Below are positions 48,271 to 59,790 of a stretch of DNA of 64,000 nt, one piece after another; position 1 is the first letter of the stretch, and each line of letters begins with the position of its first letter. The notes below the pieces were generated by a model. That model was not told the origin of the DNA and did no database searches. It saw nothing but the letters and a program-made list of their open reading frames with translations. The stretch comes from Parasponia andersonii. Its lineage: Eukaryota; Streptophyta; Magnoliopsida; Rosales; Cannabaceae. The position numbers and the translations under genes were made by a program. Location: positions 621,001-685,000 of the forward strand of contig JXTB01000033.1 in assembly GCA_002914805.1 (NCBI GenBank). Direction: 5' to 3'.

Positions 48271-51200
48271 TGGAGATTGTGTATTAAGTCGGGAATTTAA
48301 ATTTTTAGAGTATCTGAATTATTTTTTTTATTTATAATAAGTAATGATCATTAATTAAGTTTTATCTTTTTTTTAAAAAAAAAAGTTAAAGTCCAATACC
48401 GAGACGCAAATTAAATTTTTTATTCATGATCTGTACACTTGTGTATTAACCTACAAATTTGAACTACATACTTGACATTGAAACAAGGCATCCCTCTCGA
48501 AGTTACACATAATATTTTATTAATTAAACTCTGGGTACTTGACTAGCTATCACATAGTAACTATTAATTCAACGATTTTTTAAATAACACGAAAGAAAAG
48601 AAAAGAAAAAGGAATATGTGCCTCTCTCCAAGCTTTTAACAAAGATAATATTTAAGGTACCAATTTTTGTACTAAAATTTTAATACCAATATATATGATA
48701 TGTGATTTATAATTTGTCATCACTTAATTAGTAATAATATTTATTTTATTTATGGTAAGTATTAATATACCAATTAAATAGTGACAATTTACATGCTACA
48801 TGTGTTGGTACGAAAAATTAAAAAAAAAATATGAAATATTCACATATGTATATAATATAAGCAGTGAAAAGGAGAAATTTATCAACACAAAACTTCTAGG
48901 TCAGAATATAATATTGCATATAACTCTTTTAGTTTGTCTTCTTTGGAGTTAAATATTCCAAATTATACAGTATTGAAGAATTATATGGAATTTTTGACAT
49001 TTTCTTAATTAATTTGTTACAGTAGGTCAAACTTTTTTTAAAAAAAAAAATCTGATCAAACGATATATATTTTCAAGTTCTTATAATCCAAATTCCAAAG
49101 TTTGTTTTTACATTTTATTTGCTCATGAATTATTGTCGTTATTATTGTAATTTTGGCGATACTTTGAGCCAGATACAACATAAACTAATAATTAATTCAT
49201 GAAAGTGTTTAAAAGTAATATGAATAATAAATCAGACCTGCACGCGTGCCCGTACATATCAAGTGTCCAAAAACGACATATATGTACACAATGTGCCCAC
49301 TTAAAACTTATTAAAATCAAATTTCAAAGTAGTGGGAATAATAGCCAGCCTGGCTATACATTGATCCTACTTAACTGCAAACTTTGATGAGATAATATAA
49401 AGTAATATATAGAACACAAACCTCTACCACTAGCTTGCTTTTTGCATGTACTCTGAAATCACATCGAGATTGAATTAAGGATATAATTCTTATATAAATT
49501 GTAATGTAGAAGTTACCTTTATATCTTACTCTTTTTAGGCAATTATTAGATCCACTTTAAAATAAGCCATATAAGTCGACGATATGTATGACTTTTCTTC
49601 TACTTCTCGTGTTCATACAACAATAATTCAAATCTCTCTCTCTGTCTCTCATATATTTTTTTAAAAAAAATGAAACAGAAGGTTCACGCCTGTGAGAAAT
49701 TTTACAACTTAATTTCCAAATAGGTCATCAAATTTCTATTAGAAATCAACTCTGAAAACCAAAGAGGTCAGCATGTTAACACAAGTTCCAATGGCTTGGT
49801 AATATAATTTCATCAAAATTAGAATTAATGAACTTAAAATGCATGCACACAATCTTGATCAATTCCAAGACTTTCATTCACGTTGAATATTAATATATAA
49901 CGTATACATTAGAGATCAAGATTTGGAGTAGGGTTTTGAACCTTTTAAAGTAAAAGGGTGACTTTTTTTTTTTAAGCTGACAGTCTATATACACAGAAAT
50001 AGTACTGAATTCTTGACAAGTTTTCGAAAAAAAAAATTAATGTATTTATAAACATATAAATAGCAAGGAACAGTTGGTGAAAGAGATGGATCACATTCCG
50101 TATTTAATATCACAGTCAGGAAAAGAGGAATCCATGTGGTGTAACTGCTGATGTTGACTCTACCGTGTTATGGTAAATGATTCAGATATACAAATCAGTG
50201 ACAAGAAATTAAGAAAGAGACCCAAAAAAAAAAAAAAAAAACCCCTCCATATTAAAGGAATTGAATGGTTGCATATATATGAAGTTATGAACCACAGAAA
50301 TTCAGAAATTAATGACTGAATGGGAAACCCATCACGGCTGCAGTACTAGTGGTAGTACTCCTGTCTATTTAAGTTGACGATACTGAAAGTCTGATCAGAT
50401 GATGATGATGGTCATGATGATCGTATGATCATGATGATTTGAAGAAGATGATCATGGTGAATAGTTTTTCAGACACTTTCTTTCATTTTTCGTTATAAAA
50501 CAATTCACTGTACCATTACTATTTCCAAACAAAAAAAGGGAAAAAAGAAAAACGTCTCTTGTACCTATATCTGTACATCACCACCCCATGAATTACGTAC
50601 ATGACAATATAACATGTATATACTATATGTATATAATATATGTAAATACATATTTGGGTGTGTGTATAACATCGATCTGAGTGGAATATTAATGCATATA
50701 ATATATGAAACCCCTTTCCTCTGATCTATGATCTCCAGCTCTATGTTGCATGGCTTGGCACACATCCTGATGCAAAATCCTTAAGTTTGATAATTAAGAA
50801 TGAGAGATCGATATGAGAAAAATTTTGATGTCATGTAGCTAGACTAATATATATTTTCTTAAATCAAAGAGCAACATTTCAATCGCAAAGGTGTTATTTC
50901 CGTCTAATTAAACTTATTCCAACATATTAATATATATCTTGTATGTGTTGGAGATTAGAGAAAATAGCTAGTCTAGTATATAATATTATGTGACAGAAAA
51001 CTTAGAGAATTGGGCTCCAAAAGAGAGGACACCTTAAAAAAGATTTGTAATTTCCTTTTCCTTTTTTTTATTTTTTATTTTTTATTTTTTTAGTTTTGAT
51101 GAATGCCATGTATAAAATAAGCATTAGTACATCGTAGTTTATATGACAGTTTACATCCTTTAATTAAAAATTGAATTAATTTTAAGGTATCATGCCCACT

Positions 51201-51350
51201 TAATCATTATTCTCTTAATTTCTTCTTAATTACATTAGTAGTCTAAAGAACTGAATTTCTGAAACCTATAAAACATTCAGAAAGATGCAAGAAGATTCAA
51301 GGTCAGTTGCCAAAATCAGAGATGCCTCTTAAGTAAAGCAATATTGTGTT
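48271..51350. other. Intergenic AT-rich DNA downstream of MIR166
   Basis: No gene recognised. Contains a GATGAT/GATCATGATGATC-rich stretch at 50398-50460 and several homopolymer runs. Part of it could be the 3' portion of the MIR166 primary transcript, but nothing shows this directly. Confidence 0.35.
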
Positions 51351-51510
51351 TGAGAGTGAGAGAGAGAGAGCGAGAGAGAGAGAGAGAGAGAGAGANNNNN
51401 NNNNNNNNNNNNNNNNNNNNNNNNNNNNNNNNNNNNNNNNNNNNNNNNNNNNNNNNNNNNNNNNNNNNNNNNNNNNNNNNNNNNNNNNNNNNNNNNNNNN
51501 NNNNNNNNNN

Positions 51511-51552
<42 letters not shown>
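51351..51552. repeat. (GA)n - N gap - (TA)n compound microsatellite
   Basis: About 45 bases of (GA)n end at 51395, 115 Ns follow (51396-51510), then (TA)n to about 51552. The gap marks a low-complexity tract that was not assembled. Confidence 0.9.
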
Positions 51553-51556
<4 letters not shown>

Positions 51557-52339
51557 TCAGGTGACACATTTGGTCACATTACACAAGTAACCAAATTAAT
51601 AATAATAAAAAAATGAAGAAAGAACAGTAAATGGATATGGCGGAGATAACACAGCTCCAACAAGTCATCTAATATTAGTAGTACTCCGTAATATATAGCA
51701 ATAATAGACAACAAGAAACGAAACATAAAGAGTGCTTAGAAAAGACCAACCATATATTTTTTTCAGCATAGAATTAATAGATCATGGGCCGATGAAGTAA
51801 CATAAATCTGAGAAACAAAAGTGTCCAAGCTAGAGAGTACACAGTAATGAAACCCTAATAAGCAAACTTAAAAAAACAGGGTTTGGCAAGTGAAAGAAAA
51901 GAAAGCTAATTAAAGGGTCATGTTGTAGATTAAGGGGAGGTAGAGATCAGCAGAAACGGACAGAAAAGATTCGTGAAGCCATCATGAAAGAAATCAGCCC
52001 AATGATGAAGCTAGTAGAGTTAAAAGGACTGACAATCCATGAAATTTAGAGTTAAAAATAAGATAGTAATGATGATTTTTTCCCCACTTCAGTCAGAAAT
52101 TTTAAAAGGAAAATAATAAAGGGTCAAAACCATCATCATTACACCAATCTGCTCTACCCCAACGACCACAGTTTCTCTAATGACCAAAAACAGAAACAAA
52201 AACCCATCAATAAAATCAGTCTAATATATCTATAAAAACACATGCATATAATATAAATTTACAACAAAAAAGAAGCCTTACACTTTAATTTTCTGGATCA
52301 AAGCTTGAAATAGGTTGTAAAGATCTGAGTGAGAGGAAG

Positions 52340-52515
52340 CAATAATTGGGGGGAATGAAGCCTGGTCCGACGTCACTAACTCAATAATCAACGATTATTC
52401 TGAAATGGACCATCATAGATCCATAAGAAAAGTGAACAAAAAAATGAGATTCAAATCATAGATCTAAGTAATTTTAATGGCCTCGAGCCAGACAACATTC
52501 CCCTCAAGAAAGAAA
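52340..52515 (-). ncRNA. MIR166: MIR166 precursor hairpin
   Basis: On the minus strand a 5' arm (52481-52501, beginning GGAATGTTGTCTGG) pairs with a 3' arm (52350-52370, beginning TCGGACCAGGC). The 3' arm is a perfect 21-base match to the mature miR166 conserved across land plants, and the 5' arm matches its usual star strand. The arms are separated by a loop region of about 110 bases, long but within the plant MIR166 range. Pairing extends outward through TTGAGG with CCCCAA. miR166 guides cleavage of HD-ZIP III transcription factor mRNAs and so controls leaf polarity, meristem and vascular patterning. There is no open frame across it. Confidence 0.95.
52350..52370 (-). ncRNA. miR166: Mature miR166 strand
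   Basis: 21 nucleotides starting with U on the 3' arm, as is standard for this family. No mismatch to the conserved sequence was seen. Confidence 0.95.
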
Positions 52516-52599
52516 AAGCTTCCCAAATATAAATCTACATGACCAATCTTCTTGACCCGATTGAGATCTCATTACATAGTTCATAGAGAGAATAAGAGA

Positions 52600-52660
52600 A
52601 GAGGGATTATTATGGTTTCTGAAACCGAAACGGCGAAGTATATAAATGAAAAAGAAAAAA
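52600..52660 (-). promoter_or_regulatory. Candidate MIR166 core promoter
   Basis: A TATA-like TTTATATAC lies at about 52638-52646 on the minus strand, in a pyrimidine-rich context (CTTTTTC runs at 52650-52680). This would start the primary transcript near 52605, about 100 bases before the hairpin, a usual plant arrangement. Not experimentally supported. Confidence 0.4.
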
Positions 52661-53105
52661 GAAAAAAGAAAAAAAATGGGTGTGCGAAAATGAGAAGAGA
52701 GGGATAGAGAGATAAAAAGGGCTGAGAGTAAGGAGAAGGATGAAAAGGACAAAGTAATAAAAAGTTGCAGAGACCCCCCTGACCCTACCAACTGCGCCTT
52801 GGGTTCCAGAAATGATCACGAACCCTATTCTCTCTCTCTATCCCATCCACATCGTCTCTACCATGCAATATATATATATATATATGTAAAATTGTAAATA
52901 TAAATTTTATTTTTCTCTCTCTCACTTTACACGTTATAATCTTAAAAAATTTCCCATATCTACCGGGAGAGATCATGATGACCTAATCAAACCATCACTT
53001 ACCATAATATTGAAGCACAAAAAGGAAAAAATCTCAACATTTAACCAAAAACGTACCCATTGCACGCTTTAGGGTTTACTAGATATATAAGGATAAGCTT
53101 AAGTA

Positions 53106-53140
<35 letters not shown>

Positions 53141-53457
53141 GAAGAAAAGGGAAAGTGTTTAAAACTCTTTATTTTTTTTTAAAGGCTTCGGATTTTTGGA
53201 CGGTGGTTTTGATGAATACGAGTATGACCCATAATGAGACAACAAAAAAAGAAGTCAGAGCCGTTCCCAGTGGGTTTAGTTGAGCTAATTCACCGAACCA
53301 CTCAATAAGGGAAAACTTAGGGGGGTCCTCTATTTATATATGTATATATGTAAGTGTTACATTATTATGGTAAGTTTAATTTAATTTTTTTTTATTTAAA
53401 AAAAAACAGTTATGTTAAAATAAAAGAAAGTCTTTAAATAATTTTCATTGAAAAGGG

Positions 53458-53680
53458 AATACCTCGTTCAGTGCGTCTTTCACTTCTTTTTCTACGGTCG
53501 CGGGGGATTCAAAAGATGACGACAGACGAGTCAGACAAATGAAAAGTTGTTTTGAGGAGTCAGCGTTTTCGCTTTTATTTCTTTTCCACTCTGGTGGTCT
53601 CAGCTCCACTGTAAACTCAATGGTCCTATCTCTTCCTAATTTAACCTTTTTCAAGCAAGTAGCCTGGAATTTGTTATTAT
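53458..53680 (-). CDS. Possible exon of an unrecognised gene
   Basis: A minus-strand segment of about 70 codons with non-repetitive, protein-like composition (GRDRTIEFTVELRPPEW, FICLTRLSSSFESPATVE, VKDALNEVF). A plausible acceptor (TTCCAG|GCTACT) precedes it near 53673, and it ends either at a possible donor (GAG|GTATTC near 53460) or at a stop near 53445. It adjoins the 3' tail of the LINE at 53680. I do not recognise the family. It may be an exon fragment, part of a gene disrupted by the LINE, or a chance frame. Confidence 0.25.
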
Positions 53681-53806
53681 TATTATTATTTTTGCTGAGA
53701 CAAAATATCAATTAAAATATAGAAACAAGTGACACTACATCGGGAGTATCTCCCCAAGACTACAGACTCAGCATTCGCATTGATGCGTTAAGAATCTGTC
53801 ATGGCA

Positions 53807-54148
53807 TTAGCTAATTTTGAAATAAAGATAAAAAAAAATATAATCAAACAAATTACAAAGATTAACAACATGAAAGAGAATAACAAAAGATTTTCGTTCC
53901 GGAGGACGCTTTCTATTTTGCACAGAGTTCACTAGAATAGTTGCATCAGATTCTATAATTAGTCTACTCCACTCCTTCTCTAGAGAACAAGTCAAGGCTA
54001 ACTGAACCGCCAAACCTTCCGCTTTAAATAGAGAATTCGCACTTCTATTTTTTAAGGTGAGAAATAGAACACTCCCTACAACATCTCTAAAAATATCTGC
54101 AAACCCACATTTATTCTCTGCAAAGGAGGCATCCGTGCTCACCTTCAT
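53807..54148 (-). pseudogene. LINE RNase H domain
   Basis: Open segment with the RVT_3 signature: STDASF, KAEGLAVQLAL and IIESDA, giving the catalytic residues Asp6, Glu44 and Asp68 of the segment. The domain is characteristic of plant L1-like elements. Confidence 0.8.
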
Positions 54149-54385
54149 GAATCTCAGTTATAGAGAACTCCATTGAGACCCATCTGAAAGTTCCATGAAA
54201 GCTCCAGGAGGCTCATCTCTAGATATGTACAGGCTCATCTCTAGATATGTACTGTAGCAATCTTTTCTTAGTTGGATTGGGTCAATTGTACCATTCCTAA
54301 AGACCAAATTATTTCTAGCTCTCCAGATGATATAAAAAATGCAGGTAGAGAAGCAAATGAGGTCATCTTTTTCTGATGCTTGCAC

Positions 54386-54574
54386 TTAGTTTAGAACCCA
54401 TAATAAGAAAACTTTGAAGGTTCCTCCGTTATACTGGTCAACTCGCATAGTCAATTTTGATCCAAACCAAATCATTCTAGTAAGGATGCAATCTTTGAAT
54501 AAGTGTAAAGGGTTTTCTCTGCTAAGAGAGCATAGTGGACAAACCGCATCTTCCGTATTGAAAACCCTTGCCAA
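54386..54574 (-). pseudogene. LINE zf-RVT segment
   Basis: Reads CPLCSLSRENPLHLFKDC followed by W, matching the zinc-binding region between RT and RNase H of plant LINEs (CxLC...HLF..C). A neighbouring segment at 54158-54385 (IWRARNNLVFRNG) continues it. Confidence 0.8.
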
Positions 54575-54696
54575 TTTTTAGGAAGACTGTCTGTTAAAAT
54601 CCTCAACATCAAGATTTTACGATGTTAATGGATTTTTGCTTTCTATAGGATCTTCCAAATCTCCTCCTCTCTATTGAAACGAGTTTCTTGATCTAG

Positions 54697-55577
54697 CTAA
54701 TAAGCTCTTTTAACAGAGAGTTCCCCCGAGTAAGAGCTCTTGTAAATCAATATATCTTCTCTTGAAATTGGGAGGGATTTGACTTTCAAAATATTACGGG
54801 CGATATCCTTATCAAAAAATTGCATAATCAATTGTTCATCCCATTCCTGATATCCATTCAATAAAAGGTCTGCCACTTTTATCAGAGCTCTTGGTTGCCT
54901 GCTTGTTGTAGGATTAAAAGCATCTCTTAAGGAAGATTGATGAAGCCAAGGAATCCATGGGTGTTTCCAAATGTCTATAGAAGTGCCATCTCCAGCAAGA
55001 AAGCAAATATCTCTTAATACTAGATCCTTCACCGAAAGAATCCCCTTCCAAACTAAGGAATCAGACGGCTTCGCTTGGACTCCCCAAAAATCCAATTTAC
55101 TGCAGTATTTATAGTGGAGAAGCTTTACCCACGGTCTATTCTCATTGCAGTCTAATTTCCAAGCCAATTTGGCCAGTAAGGCTCTGTTGAAGTTAGCCAT
55201 CCTCCTAACTCCAATGCCACCATAAGATTTAGGCTGACACATAGTATCCCAGGACTTCCAAGCTAAATATCGAAGTTAGTCCCCTCCTTTTGTCCATAGA
55301 ATCTTCTTGCAGTACTATCAATATCCCTGCAGATTGATAAGGGGACACTGAAAGTTGACATCGTATACATGGGCATACTTTGTATGACTGAAGGAATAAG
55401 GGTAGTGCGTCCTGCTCTAGAGAGGAGTTTGGCCTTCCAGCCTTCAAGTATACTCATAACCTTTTTCTTCAAGAAACGAAAATCACTTCTCTGATTTCTA
55501 GACGGCAAAAGAGGATTCCCCAAATAGCGTTCCCCCATTCCTACTAGTTTCATCTCCAATCTAGTAGATAAAATTTA
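54697..55577 (-). pseudogene. LINE reverse transcriptase C-terminal region
   Basis: 55263-55559 reads ERYLGNPLLPSRNQRSDFRF and LSRAGRTTLIPSVIQSMP. 54697-55242 reads GGIGVRRMANFNRALLAKLA and WKGILSVKDLV. Both are typical of the RT tail of plant LINE ORF2. A frameshift separates them, and the catalytic FADD part is not present. Confidence 0.85.
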
Positions 55578-55736
55578 ATTTGCCACATACAAAAAATATA
55601 TATTACTATTTGTTTATCCAATTATCGGTGGAAATAGATTTTACAAAAGAAAATAATGCGAGGTAAATTGTCAAATCCTAGCAGGCCAACTACAACTTGA
55701 CCTCTCGTAATAAAATTGTTTGAAATTTGATATATG

Positions 55737-55774
<38 letters not shown>

Positions 55775-56604
55775 ATATATCAATATAGGTCCTATAATTA
55801 ATACGAATGTCAGTAGCTGATAACTTTTATAGAGAAACCTTCTCAAACCCATGTACAACATGAAACTGGAAACTATTTGTTTGATGGATTATCAAATTCT
55901 GAGTGAGTGGATCCAAAAGGATCCAATGTTAGATCTCAGAGATTTATTTAGTTTTAAATTATCACCATGGTAACTTAAATTTTAAATCAATTAAGTTAAA
56001 AGCCTAAACATTAAACATTATGTACATTTAAAAGCAGGGTTGCCACCCTTCTTTTTTATCCCGAAGTCCCTGCGCCTCCTTTTAAACACACCTCTTATTA
56101 AAATTAAAAATTTAAATAACTTTTTTTTGCATCTAGCTTATAAATGAACTTTAATTCCAAATTAACTGTCATTAATACCACTACGAAAATGTCATTGACA
56201 CGAACTAAATAGAGAATTGTTCTATTACCCTACATCATTTTCTTCTTTCATCTTGTGTCTTCTTGACATAAACTTCCTCGCTCCATTCATATAACTGAAG
56301 ATACTTAAGTATTTTTGTTTTTGTTTTCCAAAAGAATGGATTATGGGATTTGAAAGAATAAGCAATTATCATTTTTTTTTCTCTCAATTTATTTTTCTCA
56401 CTAACGAATTAAATCATCCCTAAGTTTACAAGATTATTTATGTATGACTACAATATTATTTATGTATGACTACAATAAGTGAATCAAAATACTTTGATTT
56501 CCTAGAATTATATATGATGTGAGTTTACCTAATGAGTATTTAATTTTTTTCAGAAATTCTTAATCTCAGAGTATCATTTTGCAGAGTCTAAATTTTAGAA
56601 TTTA
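55578..56604. other. Intergenic AT-rich DNA
   Basis: (AT)n at about 55738-55772. No gene seen. Confidence 0.4.
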
Positions 56605-56800
56605 AATTACGCGAAATAAATTAGCTCAAGTGGTAAGAGCATCCACTACCTAAGAGTCCTAAGTTCGAGTCACACCAAGGGTAGGCGTGAAAGCCTATTA
56701 TCTCTAATCAGGTAAGGTAGGGATTGAGTAATAATAGACATATATTTTTTTAATTTGTAATAAGTAGATGTAATTAGTTAAGCACTATTTTTTTAAAAAA
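56605..56800 (+). mobile_element. tRNA-derived SINE
   Basis: ATTAGCTCAAGTGGTAAGAG is a clear A box and AAGTTCGAGTCAC about 35 bases later a clear B box. A unique body follows, with GTAATAAGTAGATGTAATTA and an A/T-rich tail. It does not fold as a functional tRNA gene. Related words at 46790-46910 (reverse) and about 48335-48360 suggest a dispersed family. Confidence 0.65.
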
Positions 56801-58757
56801 AAAATAATTGCATGAAAAGAAATGAAATTATAATGTGGAATGATGTATGTGTACATTTCAATTTATATAAGGCCATAATTTTGTAGGGATAAACTCAGTA
56901 TTTTATTATTAAACAAATATGGAGAGAGGAAAGATATTGTGCTATGGAGCCAATCTTTAAACTGTTGCTTGGATTCTAAATTGCCTTCAAATTAATTTTC
57001 TCCCGCTTTAATGGGAAGTATCCCCATTGTAATCTTAAGAAAAAATTAACTTCGAGAGAAGTACTCAAATTATAAATGACTTATCATCCGAAAAGGAGGG
57101 GGAATCTTGAACATCAATACAGGGGGAAAGTTGTTAAACTCCAACAATTAATGAATTCCCGGATACATAAATAAGTATCTAGAGATCTTAAGAACATGTC
57201 ATAATAATTATACGTTTCTTTTCTTATCGGACGTTATCTTTTTCTTTTATATTCACAGATAACCAAGGAATCAGCCTAGCTTGAATCCAGGACCAGTCTT
57301 GTTTATAGAATTCTTTAGTGGTCACGAGCTCCACTAATATGTATGTCCCAGCCGCTCAAAGAGAATAATTAGGTGATTATATTCGTACGTATTACCTTAC
57401 AATTATTTCTTACTGCCTAATGATTTTAGGAGAATGACCTTATATATCTGCATTGTATAGCTGAACGTGCCATGTTTAATAAAGGATATTTAATATATAA
57501 AGCTTCCATTAAAATTGGGCAATCATGGCCGAGAGAGTAATTATAATTAATGGCCCCGTAACATTATGAGAGAGTAGCAAACAAACATCTCATATTCATT
57601 GGATTCGGATCAACATTAATGCCCATTGACCTAAAAGTCACCCACTTTGACCCCAAGCTAGCTCATGAAAAGAACTTGAAATTATTGGCAACATTTCTCT
57701 ATTCCCAAGCGCCCTAATTTCATGCTGATTGACCTAAAAGCATCTTTAGAAGAGGGACACCAACTTTACCTAGATTTGAGTTCTTTTTTTCTCAGTTCCC
57801 ACCACAAGTATTAACGGCATTGTCTCCTCCCTTCCCCCATTAAACTAACACATTATATAATATAATATTATAGCACTTATATACATGTATATTCTTGCAT
57901 TAATTTACAACTCTATCTGATCGACCACGGCTCCCAACTTGCCGTGACCGTTTTGCTGTCACAGCTCATAGTCATCACCACCCGTGCATGCATTAAAGGA
58001 AACCATCAACCAATGCACTATTTCCAAGTGTCATGACCCCATATGCACGAATTTGCATTCACTTTTCAAATCTAACCGTAATATCTGTGAGGCATTTTAT
58101 CAAAGAGGTGATAGTTCAGGCCAAGGGGGAGAGAGAGAGAGAGTTTATAATCTCTCTCGCCCAATAAAGTTGTTAATAAAAATGATTGTGGGAGAGTAGT
58201 TGAAAAGCGGAAAAGGTGAGGGCCCTTTTGCGGTATAGCTTTTATGGCGCCCAAACCAAGTAGGCCTTGATTTGAGCCGAAGGAGATTCTTTGCAAACTA
58301 GGCAACGTAGAAAATAAACCAAAACCATAAGCTTTGGTGGGTGTCCTATGTATTTATGTTTTTAGTTTTTCTTTGTATTCTCACGTTTGAATATCTTAGG
58401 AACGAAAGTGAAACAAACATACCACGACACTTTGAATTTCACTTTTTTCGATTTGTGTGTAATTAAAACATATGTTATGTTGGGGATATTTTATCACTTT
58501 ATTGACATATAAGTAAGGCAAACAAGACAAAGCTACCTGGTACTCGGCGCCAACTTTTGGAAGTTATGGGTGTATGTTAAAATTGTAGTTGATTTCCAAC
58601 TTCGGTTAATTAGTAGCTAGAATCCTGAAGTACTTGGTCGGTAATTTGGTCATTTTGATTAATTACATAATTGTTAGATCTGTGGAACCTAATGATATTG
58701 GAAAATATTGACACAATATCGGCGTGATGTATATACCAATTGATCTTCAAAGAGCGT
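56801..58757. other. Intergenic DNA without recognised features
   Basis: AT-rich with a short (GA)n at 58130-58142. Short open frames at 57984-58305 have no recognisable content. Confidence 0.4.
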
Positions 58758-59710
58758 GTTGTGAGTAATTTTCATCCACAAGTATAAGACCCGAGGGCAA
58801 AGAGAAAAATTCGGGTGAAAATCCCGAGCTCGAAAAGAGATGAGAAAGATAGTGATTAGACCTCTACTAAGAGGGCGATCAGACCTCTACCAAGAAGGTT
58901 TTCAATCTATACAAAGAGGGCGACCCGATCTCGATACTAAGAGGGCTGTCTGACCTCTACTAAGATGGTTGTCTGACCTATACCAAGAGGGCGATCAGAC
59001 CTCTACTAAGAGGGATGTCTGACCCCGTGACCAAGAGGCATGCTTAGTCTCAGGACGGGACACCCAGACGTCTCGATACATCTCGAGAGCCATAGACTCC
59101 TCGATCACTGATTCAAGCCGTCAGTGGCCCATAACTGCTCTGAACCCCATAAAGTATGGGCTATACCTATACCCACACCTCTGATAGCCATTAGTGGCCC
59201 TTGACCTAGGATGTGGGAATATGAGGATATGTTAGAGATTAAAGCACCATGGCCATATAGGTTGCATATTAAATACACAAGGATCGAGGACTAGGGAGAC
59301 AACACTCTCTTCCCAAGATGATCTAATAATATTGATGCGCTCTGAAGTTTGTATATATAAATGTGGCCAATTGCCATGCCAAAGAAGGTTGAGATTGGCA
59401 GATCGAAACTCTATTATACTCTCTTCTCATTTATATTTCTCTCCTTAATTGTTCTTTACCGGAAACTATCTTTCACTAAAACTCTAATTGCTAACTTAAG
59501 CTTCAAAGAATATTTGGCAAGTACCATGCTGGTGCTAAGTACCCCTTATTACTACCTCAGGATCCCGAGGCCAGGAGAAATGGTAACTCCACGCTCTTAA
59601 GTTCGAACCAAGCCTACAGAGAGGGAGTTTTGACCTAGTTTTTAGTAATGACTAGTAATAAGTTTTACTCCCACAGTCTTCTATAGAGTTGGGACGAAAT
59701 TTTGCACCAA
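58758..59710 (+). repeat. LTR of a Tat/Ogre-like Gypsy element
   Basis: Ends near 59706-59712 (TTTTGCACCAA) directly before a TTTGGCGCTAGAAGGAGG primer-binding region. A TATA box TATATAAATG is at 59353-59362. The start is tentatively set at TGTTGTGAG near 58758. It contains a repeat array at 58853-59040. Confidence 0.6.
58853..59040 (+). repeat. Short degenerate tandem array
   Basis: Seven to eight imperfect units of about 23-30 bases built on GACCTCTACTAAGAGGGCGA and variants (CTACCAAGAAGG, TACTAAGATGGTTGTCTGAC). It lies in the U3 part of the LTR. Confidence 0.85.
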
Positions 59711-59711
59711 T

Positions 59712-59731
59712 AGTTTGGCGCTAGAAGGAGG
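59712..59731 (+). other. Primer-binding region of the Tat/Ogre-like element
   Basis: TTTGGCGCTAGAAGGAGGG follows the LTR end. A TTTGGCGC start is typical of Tat/Athila-type Gypsy elements. The priming tRNA is not assigned here. Confidence 0.65.
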
Positions 59732-59790
59732 GCTTTGTGTTAGTTAACAGCCAAGACCCATCTAATAACCTTCCTTCCTTAAAAGCCCTC

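Larger units (their letters stand above)
53674..55577 (-). mobile_element. 5'-truncated LINE (L1-like) with an RNase H domain
   Basis: Minus-strand remnants appear in the order RT C-terminus, zf-RVT, RNase H, then a 3' tail of AAAAATAATAATAATAATAA at 53674-53695. No LTRs are present. The absence of the endonuclease and most of the RT indicates 5' truncation near 55577, normal for LINE insertion. Stops and frame changes show that it is old. A 22-base tandem duplication (GGCTCATCTCTAGATATGTA twice) lies at about 54208-54251. Confidence 0.85.

Noticed and set aside
51303..51616. Open frames of Ser-Leu, Tyr-Ile and Arg-Glu repeats
   Set aside because: Simple translations of (GA)n, N and (TA)n microsatellite sequence.
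56605..56690. Possible tRNA gene
   Set aside because: A and B boxes are present, but the acceptor and anticodon stems do not pair and a SINE body follows.
58853..59040. Possible CRISPR-like array
   Set aside because: Units are imperfect and contiguous without unique spacers, and the context is a plant LTR.
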